From Desmonostoc vinosum HA7617-LM4 (GTDB taxonomy: Bacteria > Cyanobacteriota > Cyanobacteriia > Cyanobacteriales > Nostocaceae), in the NCBI GenBank assembly GCA_019359515.1, contig JAHHHC010000004.1, positions 215,136 through 279,135 on the forward strand: 64,000 nt of DNA. The letters are read 5' to 3'. Each line of letters opens with the position of its first letter. Within the stretch, counting starts at the first letter, position 1. The notes under the pieces were generated by a model. The model had not been told where the DNA came from, made no database searches, and saw only the letters and a list, made by a program, of their open reading frames with translations. The position numbers and the translations under genes are program-made. Positions 53,258 through 62,820 of the stretch are shown in pieces.

Positions 53258-53803
53258 TTACACATCCCAAACACCATCACCAACAAAAACAATTTTCTCA
53301 AAATCATCAACTTGATAAACATTTTTAGCCTTGAAAATAGCGGCATTGAGAGTATCAGCGCGTGAAAGACCATCATCAGCCGAAGCCAACGGCAGACCTG
53401 CTATTGGTAACATCGCTTTTTGCAGTTTCAGTTTAGCAGATTCACCCCAACCAGCAGTGGCGATCGCAACGCGCCAAACAGAAAGTTTCTGTAATTCAAC
53501 TAATAAGTTTGTCGCTCCAGTAATTTCTTTACATAAATCTTGATCATTTGTAAATACTTCCTCAAGTAAATTAACAAAACATCTTTTTAGCCTGAATAAC
53601 TCTTCATCTAAAGCAACACGTTCTAATTTTTCTCGAAAAATTTCTTGAGCTAGTCCAGAATCTGTAATGTATGTGTACTCCGCCCAATTTGTGTTGATAT
53701 CAGCAATTCCAAACTCTAAATCAAAGGCCTGGATAAAACAATCTGCATCGATTTGATTAGTATTGGTGAGTGTTCCGTCAATATCAAAAATTATTAATTG
53801 CAT
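53258..53803 (-). pseudogene. HAD hydrolase interrupted by one in-frame stop
   Basis: LIIFDIDGTLTNTNQIDADC is HAD motif I, VAIATAGWGESAKLKLQKA covers motif II/III, and IVFVGDGVWDV is motif IV. A TAA follows at once. In the same frame the sequence continues AAAQLDICFIGVGND, then LLMTGAKCVINDF, exactly what should follow in this family (GDGVWDVKAA). So one base change from AAA (Lys) or a similar codon explains the break. The truncated 181-residue product keeps the motif acids but lacks the last strand and helices. Confidence 0.8.
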
Positions 53804-53930
53804 ATTTTCTCAAAACTCGAAAATCTGAATTGTTTAGAAAAATTAGTGCAAGATTTGGGTTACAATGCCACCTATTAGAGATTATAAACTTCACCAATCA
53901 GCAAAATAATCAAATCAAGGAGTACCACTT

Positions 53931-54329
53931 GTGCGAAGCAGCAAAATGCAGATGTTGATGGATAGAACTGCGATTTTACTTTCTACCGCATGTGCAATTC
54001 ACTGTCTATTTTTACCAGTTATTGTCATTATGCTTCCTGTACTGGGAACAACTTTTCTTGGTAACGAAGACTTTCACCGTCTTCTTTTATGGTTCGTCTT
54101 TCCCATAAGTGTGTTGGCCCTCACCCAAGGTTGTCGTCGTCATCAAGACCGTATAGTAATCATGTTTGGCATTTTGGGTTTAGCACTTTTGCTCGTCACT
54201 GCAATTATCGGTCACGAGATTTTAGGTGAAGAAGGCGAGCGTTTGACTACAGTATCAGGAGCGACAGCCCTAGCGTTAGGACATGTTCGTAACTATATGT
54301 TATGTCGCAAGAATAAATGTGGTCTATAG
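53931..54329 (+). CDS. MerC-family membrane protein
   Basis: 132 residues with four helices. The first holds LLSTACAIHCLFLPVIVIML, with the CxxxHC-like pair of MerC-type metal-handling proteins. The C-terminus has MLCRKNKCG. GTG at 53931 is used because AAGGAG lies 8 nt upstream. It may move mercury or another soft metal; a link to zinc is possible in cyanobacteria. No regulator is adjacent. Confidence 0.78.
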   Translation: MRSSKMQMLMDRTAILLSTACAIHCLFLPVIVIMLPVLGTTFLGNEDFHRLLLWFVFPISVLALTQGCRRHQDRIVIMFGILGLALLLVTAIIGHEILGEEGERLTTVSGATALALGHVRNYMLCRKNKCGL

Positions 54330-54580
54330 TAATTCGTAATTCGTAATGACGCTATCGCGGACTCGCTACCGCTGCGAAGCGCGTAATTAAGTTTTGTAAT
54401 GGGGATTGAGCGCAAAGTCACTCTTTGGGTTTCCTCCTCACTGACGGCAGTTGTTCATGGGGGAAACCACGCCACTTGCTTCAATCCGGGAAACCCGTCC
54501 AACGCAGTGGCTCCCCAAGATCACACTGCCTCAACTTTGTAAGACCCCAACATAAAACTTGCCGATTATTGAACCGGGGG
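54327..54580. repeat. Nested dispersed repeats
   Basis: An AATTCGTAATTCGTAATGAC module is followed by the AAGTTTTGTAATGGGG arm (54389-54404). Instead of a short loop there are about 137 bp of the GGGAAACCACGCCA-type repeat (compare 34050-34160), then the second arm CCCCAACATAAAACTT (54545-54560). Confidence 0.6.
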
Positions 54581-55275
54581 ACTTATACCCACGGAACTTA
54601 TTAACCTTTTCGCGGTGTACAGAGTTTTTTCACCAAATTAAATAGGAGTGCTATATATAAGTAAAAGTGTATATTCAGCACAACCAAATATCTGTTTTTA
54701 TTGAGCATAGCTAAACCAAAATTATCTAGAGACGTGCCATTGTACGTCTTAATCTCAATATGCAGGCATATAAAGTGATAAACCAAGCTTTTCATTAAAA
54801 AACCTGATATTACGGTAAATTCCTTGCTCAAATAAAAAAATCACTGTATTTTTGAGAATAGCTTTTGTAAAAAGCTCAACAAAATTCCCTAGCACTGAAA
54901 AAGCGTCGCCTTAATTTGATTTATTAAGGTGCATAAACCTTTGCTGTTGACATTAACAAAAAAAACATATTTGGACTTAAAGACAACAGGAAACAGGGAA
55001 TAGGAAGGGTCTAAATCCTCTCCCAATCACATTTCACTTTAAAAAAGGAGGCTGATTCGATTAAGGAATGAGACAACAAAAGTTTACTGTTCCCTGTTAA
55101 GAGTTCCCTGTTACCTCCGAGGCAACAGTCTCGGTGAATGCTATTCAGTAATTCATGTCCAATCGATAATTGCAACCATTGCAACTACAACATTAAGGTT
55201 CTCTCACGACTTAGCTAGAGGGATAGCTTTGCTATTAGTAGCACAAACCTTTGTTTGCACAAGGAAAGTATTTCT
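54581..55275. other. Intergenic region upstream of the beta-helix/RTX protein
   Basis: About 700 bp, mostly AT-rich, with one AGAGACGTGCCATTGTACGT-type repeat (54728) and GGAAACAGGGAATAGG runs. A 76-residue minus-strand frame overlaps a repeat and looks spurious. No promoter motif could be assigned. Confidence 0.4.
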
Positions 55276-57846
55276 ATGGCTATTTTTACCGTAAATAACA
55301 CTGACGATAGTGGCTCTGGCTCATTACGTCAAGCTCTTTTAGATGCTAATGCAGCTGCTGGTGCTGATACAATCACTTTTGCAGGTGATATCTTTAGTGA
55401 TACTAATCCAGATACTATCACCCTCACATCTGGAGAATTGGAAATTACCGATGATGTAGACTTAGAAGGAACTGGAGCTTCTAACCTGGCAATCAGTGGT
55501 AATAATACATCTAGGGTATTCTCTATTAGTACAAGTGGTAAGAATGTCACTATTGACGCTTTAACTATTACTGAAGGTAAAAATGAGTTTGGTTCTGGTG
55601 GAGCAATCAATAATTTTGGTAGCACTCTAATTATCACCAATAGCAGCATTAGCGACAGCACAGCGTCAAACGGTGCTGGCATTGGTAATAGCGCAGGTGG
55701 CACACTGACCTTAATTAATAGCACTATCTCTGGTAATCAAGCGACAGTATCCTCTGGTGGCATTGCTAATGCTGGTAGCACTCTCAACCTCATTAACAGT
55801 ACTATTTCTGGCAACACAGCAGGCGACAACGGTGGTGGTATTGGTGTTTTTGATAGCTTCTTAGCAGGCTTATTTAGCACAGTTATAATCAGTAATAGCA
55901 CCCTGAGCAATAACACAGCTGATAGCGATAACAGTGGTTCAGGCGACGGTGGGGGAGTTTTTAGCAGCAGTAGTGGCAGTTTTAATGCCCAAAACACCAT
56001 CATTGCCGGCAACTTTGATACTAGTAACGAAGCGCCTGATATTTATGGCAATATTACAGGCAATGCCCATAACCTCATTGGCACGATCGCAGGTGTATCA
56101 GGAACCATCGGTACTGGTACCGACATTGTTAACGCCAACCCCGGACTTGCAGCTTTAGCAAACAACGGTGGGTCTACAGCTACTCATGCTTTAATCCTCA
56201 ACAGTCCGGCAATTAACGCTGGTAATAACGTCTTCATTCCTAGTGAAATTACTACAGACCAACGTGGTACAGGTTACAGCAGAATTCAGGGCAGCATAGT
56301 AGATATTGGTGCCTATGAAGTGCAAAACACTAGTCCCATTGCCAATGACGATAGCTTCTCTACTAATGAAAACACAACTTTCACAGGAAACGTTTTGGCT
56401 GATAACGGCAGCGGCTTAGATAGCGACCCCGACGGTGATAGCTTGAGTGTGTCTAAAGTCAATGGCAATACAACTGGAGTCGGTACACCCATTACACTGA
56501 CATCAGGTGCTATTCTCACCCTTAATAGTGATGGTAGCTTTGACTACAATGTCAATGGACAGTTTGATACTTTAGGTGTTGGGCAAATTCAAAACGATAG
56601 TTTTACCTATACTATCGACGATGGTCAAGGGGGTACAGACGACGCTATCGTTAGTATTACTGTTACTGGAGTTAACGATACACCAACTTTGGTACAGGCG
56701 ATCGCCAACCAAACAACTCTAGAAGACGGTTTCTTTAGCTTTCAAATCCCCGCTAATACCTTTATTGATATCGATGCCAACGACCAGCTAACTTATAGTG
56801 CTGCCCTAGCTAACGGCAACCCTTTGCCCTCATGGCTAAGCTTTGACTCCAATAGCCTTACCTTTAGTGGCACACCCAGCGACCCAGATATCGGTACTAT
56901 TAGTATCAAAGTCACTGCTACCGATACGAGTAATGCTAGTATCGATGACATTTTTAACCTGACAGTAACTCCTGTCAACGATCCCCCTGTAGCAGGTGAT
57001 GACAGTTTCAGCAGCAATCGCAACACGCAGATTACCCTGACAAGCGCTGAACTTCTCGTTAACGATACTGATGTAGACGGTGGTGTTTTAAGTGTTATTA
57101 GTGTTAGTAACGCCGTTAACGGAACTGTTGCTTTAAATAACAGCGGTAATGTCGTCTTTACCCCAGCTACAAACTTTAGTGGTAACGCTAGCTTCAACTA
57201 CACCGTTAGCGACGGCAACGGCGGCACTGACCTTGGTTTAGTCACAGTCGCAGTAGGGATAAATTTCAACGGTACTAACAACAACGATACGCTAAACGGT
57301 ACCAGCGGCAACGACATTATCAACGGTCTTAACGGTCAAGATACCATTTACGGCAACGCTGGTAACGATACCCTCGTCGGCGGTAATGGAGACGATAAAC
57401 TTTATGGCGGTACCGGAGACGATAAACTCTATGGTGGTACTGGTCAAGACGAACTGCGCGGTGAAGCTAATAACGATCGCTTAGAAGGCGACAACGGCGA
57501 TGATAAACTCTATGGTGGCGACGGTAACGACATCCTTTCGGGAGGTAGGGGTCAAGACTTACTCTTGGGCGATGCCGGTAACGATATTCTCAATGGCGGT
57601 AAAAATGATGATACTCTCACAGGTGGTTTAGATAGCGACATCTTTGTATTAGCTAAAGCCGCTGGCAGAGATATCATTACCGACTTTAACTTAGGTCAAA
57701 GTGATAAACTCGGCTTATCTGGTGGTCTGACCTTCAACAATTTGACATTTTCTGGCAGCGATATCCGTGTCGGTAATCAAATTCTTGCAACTCTCACTGG
57801 ATTTGATACCACTACACTGACACAGAATAACTTTGTTGTAGTTTGA
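55276..57846 (+). CDS. Large secreted surface protein: beta-helix, cadherin/Ig-like and RTX repeats
   Basis: 856 residues. ATG 55276 has AAGGAAAG 7 nt upstream. Residues 1-360 form a right-handed beta-helix with repeats of N-S-T-I-S-G-N type (choice-of-anchor Q/CSLREA-like), ending DQRGTGYSRIQGSIVDIGAYE. Residues 360-670 have tandem Ig/cadherin-like domains (IANDDSFSTNENTTF, a He_PIG-like YSAALANGNPLPSWLSFD, PVAGDDSFSSNRN). Residues 675-800 are RTX nonapeptides (GGNGDDKLYGG). The C-terminal peptidase-M10/hemolysin-type end (FVLAKAAGRDIITDFNLG) suggests type I secretion and calcium-dependent folding. Adhesin or matrix role likely. Confidence 0.85.
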   Translation: MAIFTVNNTDDSGSGSLRQALLDANAAAGADTITFAGDIFSDTNPDTITLTSGELEITDDVDLEGTGASNLAISGNNTSRVFSISTSGKNVTIDALTITEGKNEFGSGGAINNFGSTLIITNSSISDSTASNGAGIGNSAGGTLTLINSTISGNQATVSSGGIANAGSTLNLINSTISGNTAGDNGGGIGVFDSFLAGLFSTVIISNSTLSNNTADSDNSGSGDGGGVFSSSSGSFNAQNTIIAGNFDTSNEAPDIYGNITGNAHNLIGTIAGVSGTIGTGTDIVNANPGLAALANNGGSTATHALILNSPAINAGNNVFIPSEITTDQRGTGYSRIQGSIVDIGAYEVQNTSPIANDDSFSTNENTTFTGNVLADNGSGLDSDPDGDSLSVSKVNGNTTGVGTPITLTSGAILTLNSDGSFDYNVNGQFDTLGVGQIQNDSFTYTIDDGQGGTDDAIVSITVTGVNDTPTLVQAIANQTTLEDGFFSFQIPANTFIDIDANDQLTYSAALANGNPLPSWLSFDSNSLTFSGTPSDPDIGTISIKVTATDTSNASIDDIFNLTVTPVNDPPVAGDDSFSSNRNTQITLTSAELLVNDTDVDGGVLSVISVSNAVNGTVALNNSGNVVFTPATNFSGNASFNYTVSDGNGGTDLGLVTVAVGINFNGTNNNDTLNGTSGNDIINGLNGQDTIYGNAGNDTLVGGNGDDKLYGGTGDDKLYGGTGQDELRGEANNDRLEGDNGDDKLYGGDGNDILSGGRGQDLLLGDAGNDILNGGKNDDTLTGGLDSDIFVLAKAAGRDIITDFNLGQSDKLGLSGGLTFNNLTFSGSDIRVGNQILATLTGFDTTTLTQNNFVVV

Positions 57847-57850
57847 AATT

Positions 57851-57950
57851 AGGGACTGGGGACTGGGGACTGGGGACTGGGGACTGGGGAATTGTCATTT
57901 GTTATTGATTATTCTCCGTGTCCCCGCGTCCCCGCGTCCCCGCGTCCCCT
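57851..57950. repeat. Octamer STRRs (GGGGACTG and CGCGTCCC)
   Basis: Four to five GGGGACTG units, then CGTGTCCCCGCGTCCCCGCG and further units. Both lie between convergent genes and could act as structured 3' ends, but they are low-complexity DNA without other signals. Confidence 0.65.
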
Positions 57951-57964
57951 CCACTCCCCACTCC

Positions 57965-59473
57965 CTAAACTGGTACGCAAACATTTGGCGCACATAAACC
58001 AGGAAATTGTAGCGTCGTTACCTCTAGGGTATTTAAATCTACGCGGCGTATGGCATGGTTATTGGTATCACTAATATATAGATGTGAGGCGATCGCACTC
58101 AATCCTGAAGGTTCAAAAAAGCGCGAATTTTTACCTTGTCCATCTTGCAAACCAACAGAACCATCACCTAAAACTGTTTGACAATTTCCTGTCTTGGGAC
58201 TGACTAATTTAATTTTGTGATTGTAGGTATCAGCTACCCAAATGTAATTCTGTATATATTCCACTCCCAAACAATGTTGCAAACGCACATCAAAACCTCG
58301 TCCATCAACATCGCCAAAGCCAAATAACTCTCCACTACCGCAAACAGTCCGTACTTGGTACGGTTCCACTACTCCCACACCACGAATGGAACTGACCTCA
58401 CTATCAGCAATGTATAATTCCTGACCATCTGTAGTTATGCCACTAGGTTGAGCAAAAGTAGATTCGATCAGCGAACCATCAACACAAGCTTCTGCACCAG
58501 TACCAGCATAAGTTTTAATTATGCCAGTTGCTAGATTCATTTCCCAGATTTGATGAGGCCCCGCCATGGCAATAAACAAAGTATTCTCTACTTTCACCAA
58601 ATCCCAAGGAGAATTCAACGCAGTTCCTAAACCAACACCCCCGTGAGGATGGATATTACGGCTTTGTTCACCCGTCCCCGCGATAGTTTCAACTACCTGG
58701 CGTTTGAAATCAACTTGCCGCACAGCATGATTTTCTGTATCAGCAACATAAAGAATTTGAGTTTTTCCATCAAATGCCATCCCTTGGGGTGCAAAAAACT
58801 GTACTTCATGAAACCCACCATCTATAAAACCAGATTCTCCAGTACCAATTAGATGTAAAATTCCTCCATCAAAATTACTCATGACAATTCGATGATGTCC
58901 AGAGTCAGCGATGAATAAACCCGCATTTGTAGCTAAAACTTTTCCCGGGAAAGCTAGCGGTGTAATTAAAGGTTGGTGCTGTTTTTCTAAAGTCAAGCTG
59001 AGTTCTTGAAAATTAATCGTACCTTGCTCACGGTGTTGATCAATTAACTGTTGAATGAATTGATCTAAAAACTCACGCTTACCCTCGCCAGAAACATAGT
59101 GAATTACATAACCTTCCGGGTCAATAATCATTAATGTTGGCCATGCGCGTACAGCATACTCTTGCCAAACCCGAAAGCCTTGATCAACTAAAACTGCATG
59201 TTCAATGTCATATCGAAGAATCGCTTGGCGAATATTTTCGCTTTCCTGTTCATTATCAAATTTGGCTGAATGAACACCAATAACTGTTAAGCTATCTTGA
59301 TATTTTCGTTCTAAATATTTTAAATATGGCAAAATATGCAGACAATTAATACAACAGTACGTCCAAAAATCTAAGATGATAATTCTGCCCTTAAGCTGCT
59401 TAATAGATAAGGGTTTATCTGTATTCAACCACAGATAATCTTGAGGTAATTCTGGCGCTCTAACACGAGGCAT
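57965..59473 (-). CDS. Thioredoxin-like protein with NHL-repeat propeller
   Basis: 502 residues. An N-terminal thioredoxin/TlpA fold (about 1-150) has IIILDFWTYCCINCLHILP, where the C-x-x-C is CINC, and WPTLMIIDPEGYVIHYVSGE. The C-terminal six-bladed NHL propeller has repeats such as ADSGHHRIVMSNFDGGILH, VADTENHAVRQVDF, VADTYNHKIKLVS and ISDTNNHAIRRVDL. It resembles the NHLRC2-type architecture. No signal peptide is visible, so it is probably cytoplasmic. Redox partner unknown. Confidence 0.92.
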   Translation of the reverse strand: MPRVRAPELPQDYLWLNTDKPLSIKQLKGRIIILDFWTYCCINCLHILPYLKYLERKYQDSLTVIGVHSAKFDNEQESENIRQAILRYDIEHAVLVDQGFRVWQEYAVRAWPTLMIIDPEGYVIHYVSGEGKREFLDQFIQQLIDQHREQGTINFQELSLTLEKQHQPLITPLAFPGKVLATNAGLFIADSGHHRIVMSNFDGGILHLIGTGESGFIDGGFHEVQFFAPQGMAFDGKTQILYVADTENHAVRQVDFKRQVVETIAGTGEQSRNIHPHGGVGLGTALNSPWDLVKVENTLFIAMAGPHQIWEMNLATGIIKTYAGTGAEACVDGSLIESTFAQPSGITTDGQELYIADSEVSSIRGVGVVEPYQVRTVCGSGELFGFGDVDGRGFDVRLQHCLGVEYIQNYIWVADTYNHKIKLVSPKTGNCQTVLGDGSVGLQDGQGKNSRFFEPSGLSAIASHLYISDTNNHAIRRVDLNTLEVTTLQFPGLCAPNVCVPV

Positions 59474-59475
59474 AA

Positions 59476-59594
59476 TTAATTCGTAATTCGTAATGACGCT
59501 CCTTCGTTGCTACCGCTAACGCTAACGTAATTCGTAATTTTGGACAATTATTTATCTAACAATTCCTTATTCCCCACTCCCCATTCCCCATTCA
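59476..59594. repeat. Short AATTCGTAAT-type repeat between divergent genes
   Basis: AATTCGTAATTCGTAATGAC, then CGCTACCGCTAACGCTAACG and AATTCGTAATTTTGG. Same family as at 47459, shorter. It lies in the promoter gap of two divergent genes. Confidence 0.55.
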
Positions 59595-60509
59595 ATGAAA
59601 GCACTTAACACACTGACCAACACTGAGTTACTCACGTGGGTGCAACAAGCTAAAACTGAAACTATCAAAGGACGGGTTACTGAACGCATTTCGCAATTAG
59701 CTTTGGCTGATCCCCGATGGTTTGCGGTTCAAGTTGTTTGTAAATTTGGGCAAACTTACAGCCAAGGAGATACAAATTGTGTATTTCCGCTGATGAGTGT
59801 TATTAAACCTTTTTCTTTACTCTATTTGTTAGAACATTTAGGAACTGAAAGCGTTCTTAGATGGGTTGGGGTTGAACCATCAGATGCGCCTTTCAATTCT
59901 ATCGAGCAATTAGCCGCCGATGGTGGATATCCTCGCAATCCGATGATTAATAGTGGGGCGATCGCTCTTGCTGATAAACTACCAGGAAAAGATGCTCGCG
60001 ATCGCACTCAAAAATTATGTCAATGGCTCAATCAATTAGCAGGTTGTCAGCTACAGCTAGATGAGGTCATGCTAGCCTCAGTCAGAGCTGCAAACTCAAA
60101 AGTTAATCGAGCGATCGCTAATTATCTTACTGAAAAAGGACATCTCGAAAATCTCGAAACAGCTATTGACACTTACGAGCAAATATGCTGTTTATCGGGA
60201 CGAGTAGCAGATTTATCTCTTCTAGGAAAACTTCTGGCTTGTGAGAGTGGCTTATTAAACTTAGAACAGCGTCAAATCGTCAACGCCGTCATGTTGACCT
60301 GCGGTTTATATGCAGATTCTGCTCAATATGCAGTGAAAATTGGTTTACCAATGAAATCTGGTATTAGTGGGGGGTTGTTAGCAATAGTACCGGGTGAAGG
60401 TGCGATCGCCTGTTATAGTCCTGCCTTAGATGATACAGGTAATCCCATAGCTGCGATCGTCTTAGTTGAGACTTTATCCCGGAGATTACAGCTCAGCATA
60501 TTTAGCTAA
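59595..60509 (+). CDS. glsA: Glutaminase A
   Basis: 304 residues, normal glutaminase length. MSVIKPFSLLYLLEHLG gives the Ser-x-x-Lys of the beta-lactamase-like fold. YPRNPMINSGAIAL and GISGGLLAIVPGEGAIACYS are conserved glutaminase segments. It hydrolyses glutamine to glutamate and ammonia. It stands alone on the plus strand. Confidence 0.93.
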   Translation: MKALNTLTNTELLTWVQQAKTETIKGRVTERISQLALADPRWFAVQVVCKFGQTYSQGDTNCVFPLMSVIKPFSLLYLLEHLGTESVLRWVGVEPSDAPFNSIEQLAADGGYPRNPMINSGAIALADKLPGKDARDRTQKLCQWLNQLAGCQLQLDEVMLASVRAANSKVNRAIANYLTEKGHLENLETAIDTYEQICCLSGRVADLSLLGKLLACESGLLNLEQRQIVNAVMLTCGLYADSAQYAVKIGLPMKSGISGGLLAIVPGEGAIACYSPALDDTGNPIAAIVLVETLSRRLQLSIFS

Positions 60510-60582
60510 AAGTTGACGCGATAAATCACACAACTCAAGCATGAAAATATTTCTTCCCCCATTCACCATTCCCTATTCCCTT

Positions 60583-62403
60583 TCATTTCACAATCACGGG
60601 TTTCTGTTGTTGAGGTTGTGCTGTATTTTCTAACTCTGGGGGTGCAGGAGACTCAATAATCTCTGGTAATGTTGGAGATACAACGGGTGATAGTTCTGGC
60701 GTGGGGCGGGGACGGCGTTGGAAAAATCCCCAAAATTTAGGTTTTTCTGGAATCGGCGTTGATTCAGGTGCTTTAGATACCTCTGGCTTTGCTTCTGGAG
60801 TAATTTCTACGGTTTCCCCTTGCTCCTTACTCCCTGTTTCCTGCTTATTAGTAACCTCTGGTTTTGGTTCTGGAGTAATTTCTACTGATGGTGTAGTTGA
60901 TTGCGGTACAGGAGGTTCAATAACTTCTGTTGGTGTAGGAGATAAACTAGGACTTGGCTGACGCTGAAAAAATTTGCCAAATTTCTTCTTTTCTGGCTGA
61001 ATTATCTGTATTTCTGGTAATTCACTTTTCTGAGGTGCAGGTGTGATTTCTGGTTGTTCAATTACCTGTTTTTCTGGTAATTCACTCTTTTGAGGTGTAG
61101 GTGTTATCTCTGGTAGCGGCGGAGTTAGTTGTGGTATGGGTGACTCAATAACCTCTGGCAATGTGGGAGGTAAGCTAGGGGATGGCTGAACACTAGGACG
61201 AGAGCGACGGTTGAAAAATCCCCCAAATCTTGGTTTTTCAGGCTCAGGGGTTTCTTTTTTGGGTAACTCAGTTGCTTGAGGTTGAGGCGTTACCTCTAGT
61301 TGTGGTGTTTCAGTTGGCTGTATTTGAGGTACTTCTGGGACTTCAGTTTCTGGCGTGGGCTGTTTTTCTTCTACCTCTGGTTCTGGAGTTATTTCCACAC
61401 TAGGCGTGGGCGTGGGTTGAATAACTGATGGTTTGACAGTATAACTTTGCCCCACAATGCCACGCACTTGATTCGCTTTCAGTTCTCCTCTGACAATTTT
61501 CGCTAGAGTGTCTTTACCTTTGGGTTGGTAGTTAATCAATCTAACTGTTGTGTTGAAGTCATTTTTTACAGGATTGCCTTGATTATCCAGAAATTCTAGT
61601 TTCATCCAGTTTTTACCACGTTGGAAGCCCTTAAGGTAAACTGCTTGCCAGCGGTCAAAAATGAAGCTTTCACCATTGATTGTGCAACGGATGCGCCAAT
61701 CACTAATTTTATCGTCTGCATTTTCTTGAGCAACAAGATGCAGAGGAGCATTAGTTAAGTAAAAGTCCAGTAAAATTGGTTCCGCTCCATAGTTGCCTTG
61801 AGGATGGCTGTAAGTTAGTAAGGGTAAGCTGGGATCAGGATTATTGTCGTCAGTTTTAGTAAACACATGAAACGTTGCCTGAGCATAAGCACCTTCATTC
61901 TTAAAACTTTCATGCCAAGGGCGAGAAGCAAAAACACGTAGAGTGTGAGTCCCTGGAGTCAAGTCTGACAAAACTAGGGGTTGATTCAGGTCATACACAG
62001 GTATATAAGGCTGATTATCCAGAATTACATTGAGATGAGGCCCTAGTTCTAATTTTGGATCTATAAATATTGGTAAATCTTTAACTTGTAAGCTGACTGT
62101 AACTTTATCGTCTTGCAAAACTTCATCAGGTTGTGGCGTAATAATTGCCACCTGTGGTTGATAAACTTCCAAACTTGGGCGCAGTTCTTGGATAACAGTT
62201 GGTGGAGGAACTTCCGAAAATTGCTTAGAAACTTGCGAAACTTGTGAAGTGCTTTCTCCTTGACCATAAGATACTTCTTGACTACCAGCCTTCTCGCCAC
62301 AACTGGCTAAAGTTAAGACTAATACTAAGGTTATTACCCACCTGAAAAACAGTGATCTTCCAGGGGGAAGTTTCGCTGACACCCGTTTCTGACACAATTT
62401 CAT
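60583..62403 (-). CDS. Proline-rich lipoprotein with repeated basic/aromatic cassettes
   Basis: 606 residues. The N-terminal signal ends in a lipobox, VLTLASCGEK, so it is lipid-anchored in the envelope. Residues about 80-310 are a folded beta-rich domain (VAIITPQPDEVLQDDKVTVS, GTHTLRVFASRPWHESFK). The second half is proline/glutamate rich and carries three copies of a cassette: KPRFGGFFNRRSRP, KKKFGKFFQRQPSP and KPKFWGFFQRRPRP, each followed by P-T-x-P-E-V-I-E-S/P-P. ATG 62403 has GGTGG 6 nt upstream; a GTG 62412 is also in frame. Possibly a peptidoglycan- or outer-membrane-linked structural protein; function unknown. Confidence 0.7.
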   Translation of the reverse strand: MKLCQKRVSAKLPPGRSLFFRWVITLVLVLTLASCGEKAGSQEVSYGQGESTSQVSQVSKQFSEVPPPTVIQELRPSLEVYQPQVAIITPQPDEVLQDDKVTVSLQVKDLPIFIDPKLELGPHLNVILDNQPYIPVYDLNQPLVLSDLTPGTHTLRVFASRPWHESFKNEGAYAQATFHVFTKTDDNNPDPSLPLLTYSHPQGNYGAEPILLDFYLTNAPLHLVAQENADDKISDWRIRCTINGESFIFDRWQAVYLKGFQRGKNWMKLEFLDNQGNPVKNDFNTTVRLINYQPKGKDTLAKIVRGELKANQVRGIVGQSYTVKPSVIQPTPTPSVEITPEPEVEEKQPTPETEVPEVPQIQPTETPQLEVTPQPQATELPKKETPEPEKPRFGGFFNRRSRPSVQPSPSLPPTLPEVIESPIPQLTPPLPEITPTPQKSELPEKQVIEQPEITPAPQKSELPEIQIIQPEKKKFGKFFQRQPSPSLSPTPTEVIEPPVPQSTTPSVEITPEPKPEVTNKQETGSKEQGETVEITPEAKPEVSKAPESTPIPEKPKFWGFFQRRPRPTPELSPVVSPTLPEIIESPAPPELENTAQPQQQKPVIVK

Positions 62404-62470
62404 GCTATCCACCCAGTATCTCAGGATTATTTTGCCTCAAACCGCCCATAGGGAACTATAGCCCAAAAGG

Positions 62471-62820
62471 GGGATTGGGGACTGGGGATTGGGGATTGGG
62501 GACTGGGAATTACGCCTGATGTGAATCAAAAACGCCTCTTATTCTACAAGGGTTTTGAGATTCGCCCAAAATCATTGTTTTGGCACTACCTACCAATTGA
62601 CAAAAGTTTCAAAACTTAATTCATACCAAACATGAATTGGGAATTGGGGATTGGAGGCGTTAATTATCATTTGTCCTTTGTCATTGGTTATATTCTCCTC
62701 ATCCCCCTCATCCCCCTCATCTCCCTCATCTCCCTCATCCCCAGCCCCCAGTCCCCAGTCCCCAATCCCCAGCCCCCAGTCCCCAATCCCCAGCCCCCAG
62801 TCCCCAATCCCCAGCCCCCA
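62471..62820. repeat. STRR arrays, including three 21-bp units
   Basis: GGGGATTGGGGACTGGGGAT-type repeats (62471-62511) are complementary to the C-rich arrays at 62696-62818. The latter include a CTCATCCCC 9-mer array and three 21-bp units of CCCAGTCCCCAATCCCCAGC plus C. The two arrays, 190 bp apart, could pair. Confidence 0.6.

Noticed and set aside
54601-54831. 76-residue minus-strand frame
   Set aside because: It overlaps a dispersed AGAGACGT hairpin repeat, has no ribosome site and shows no family features.
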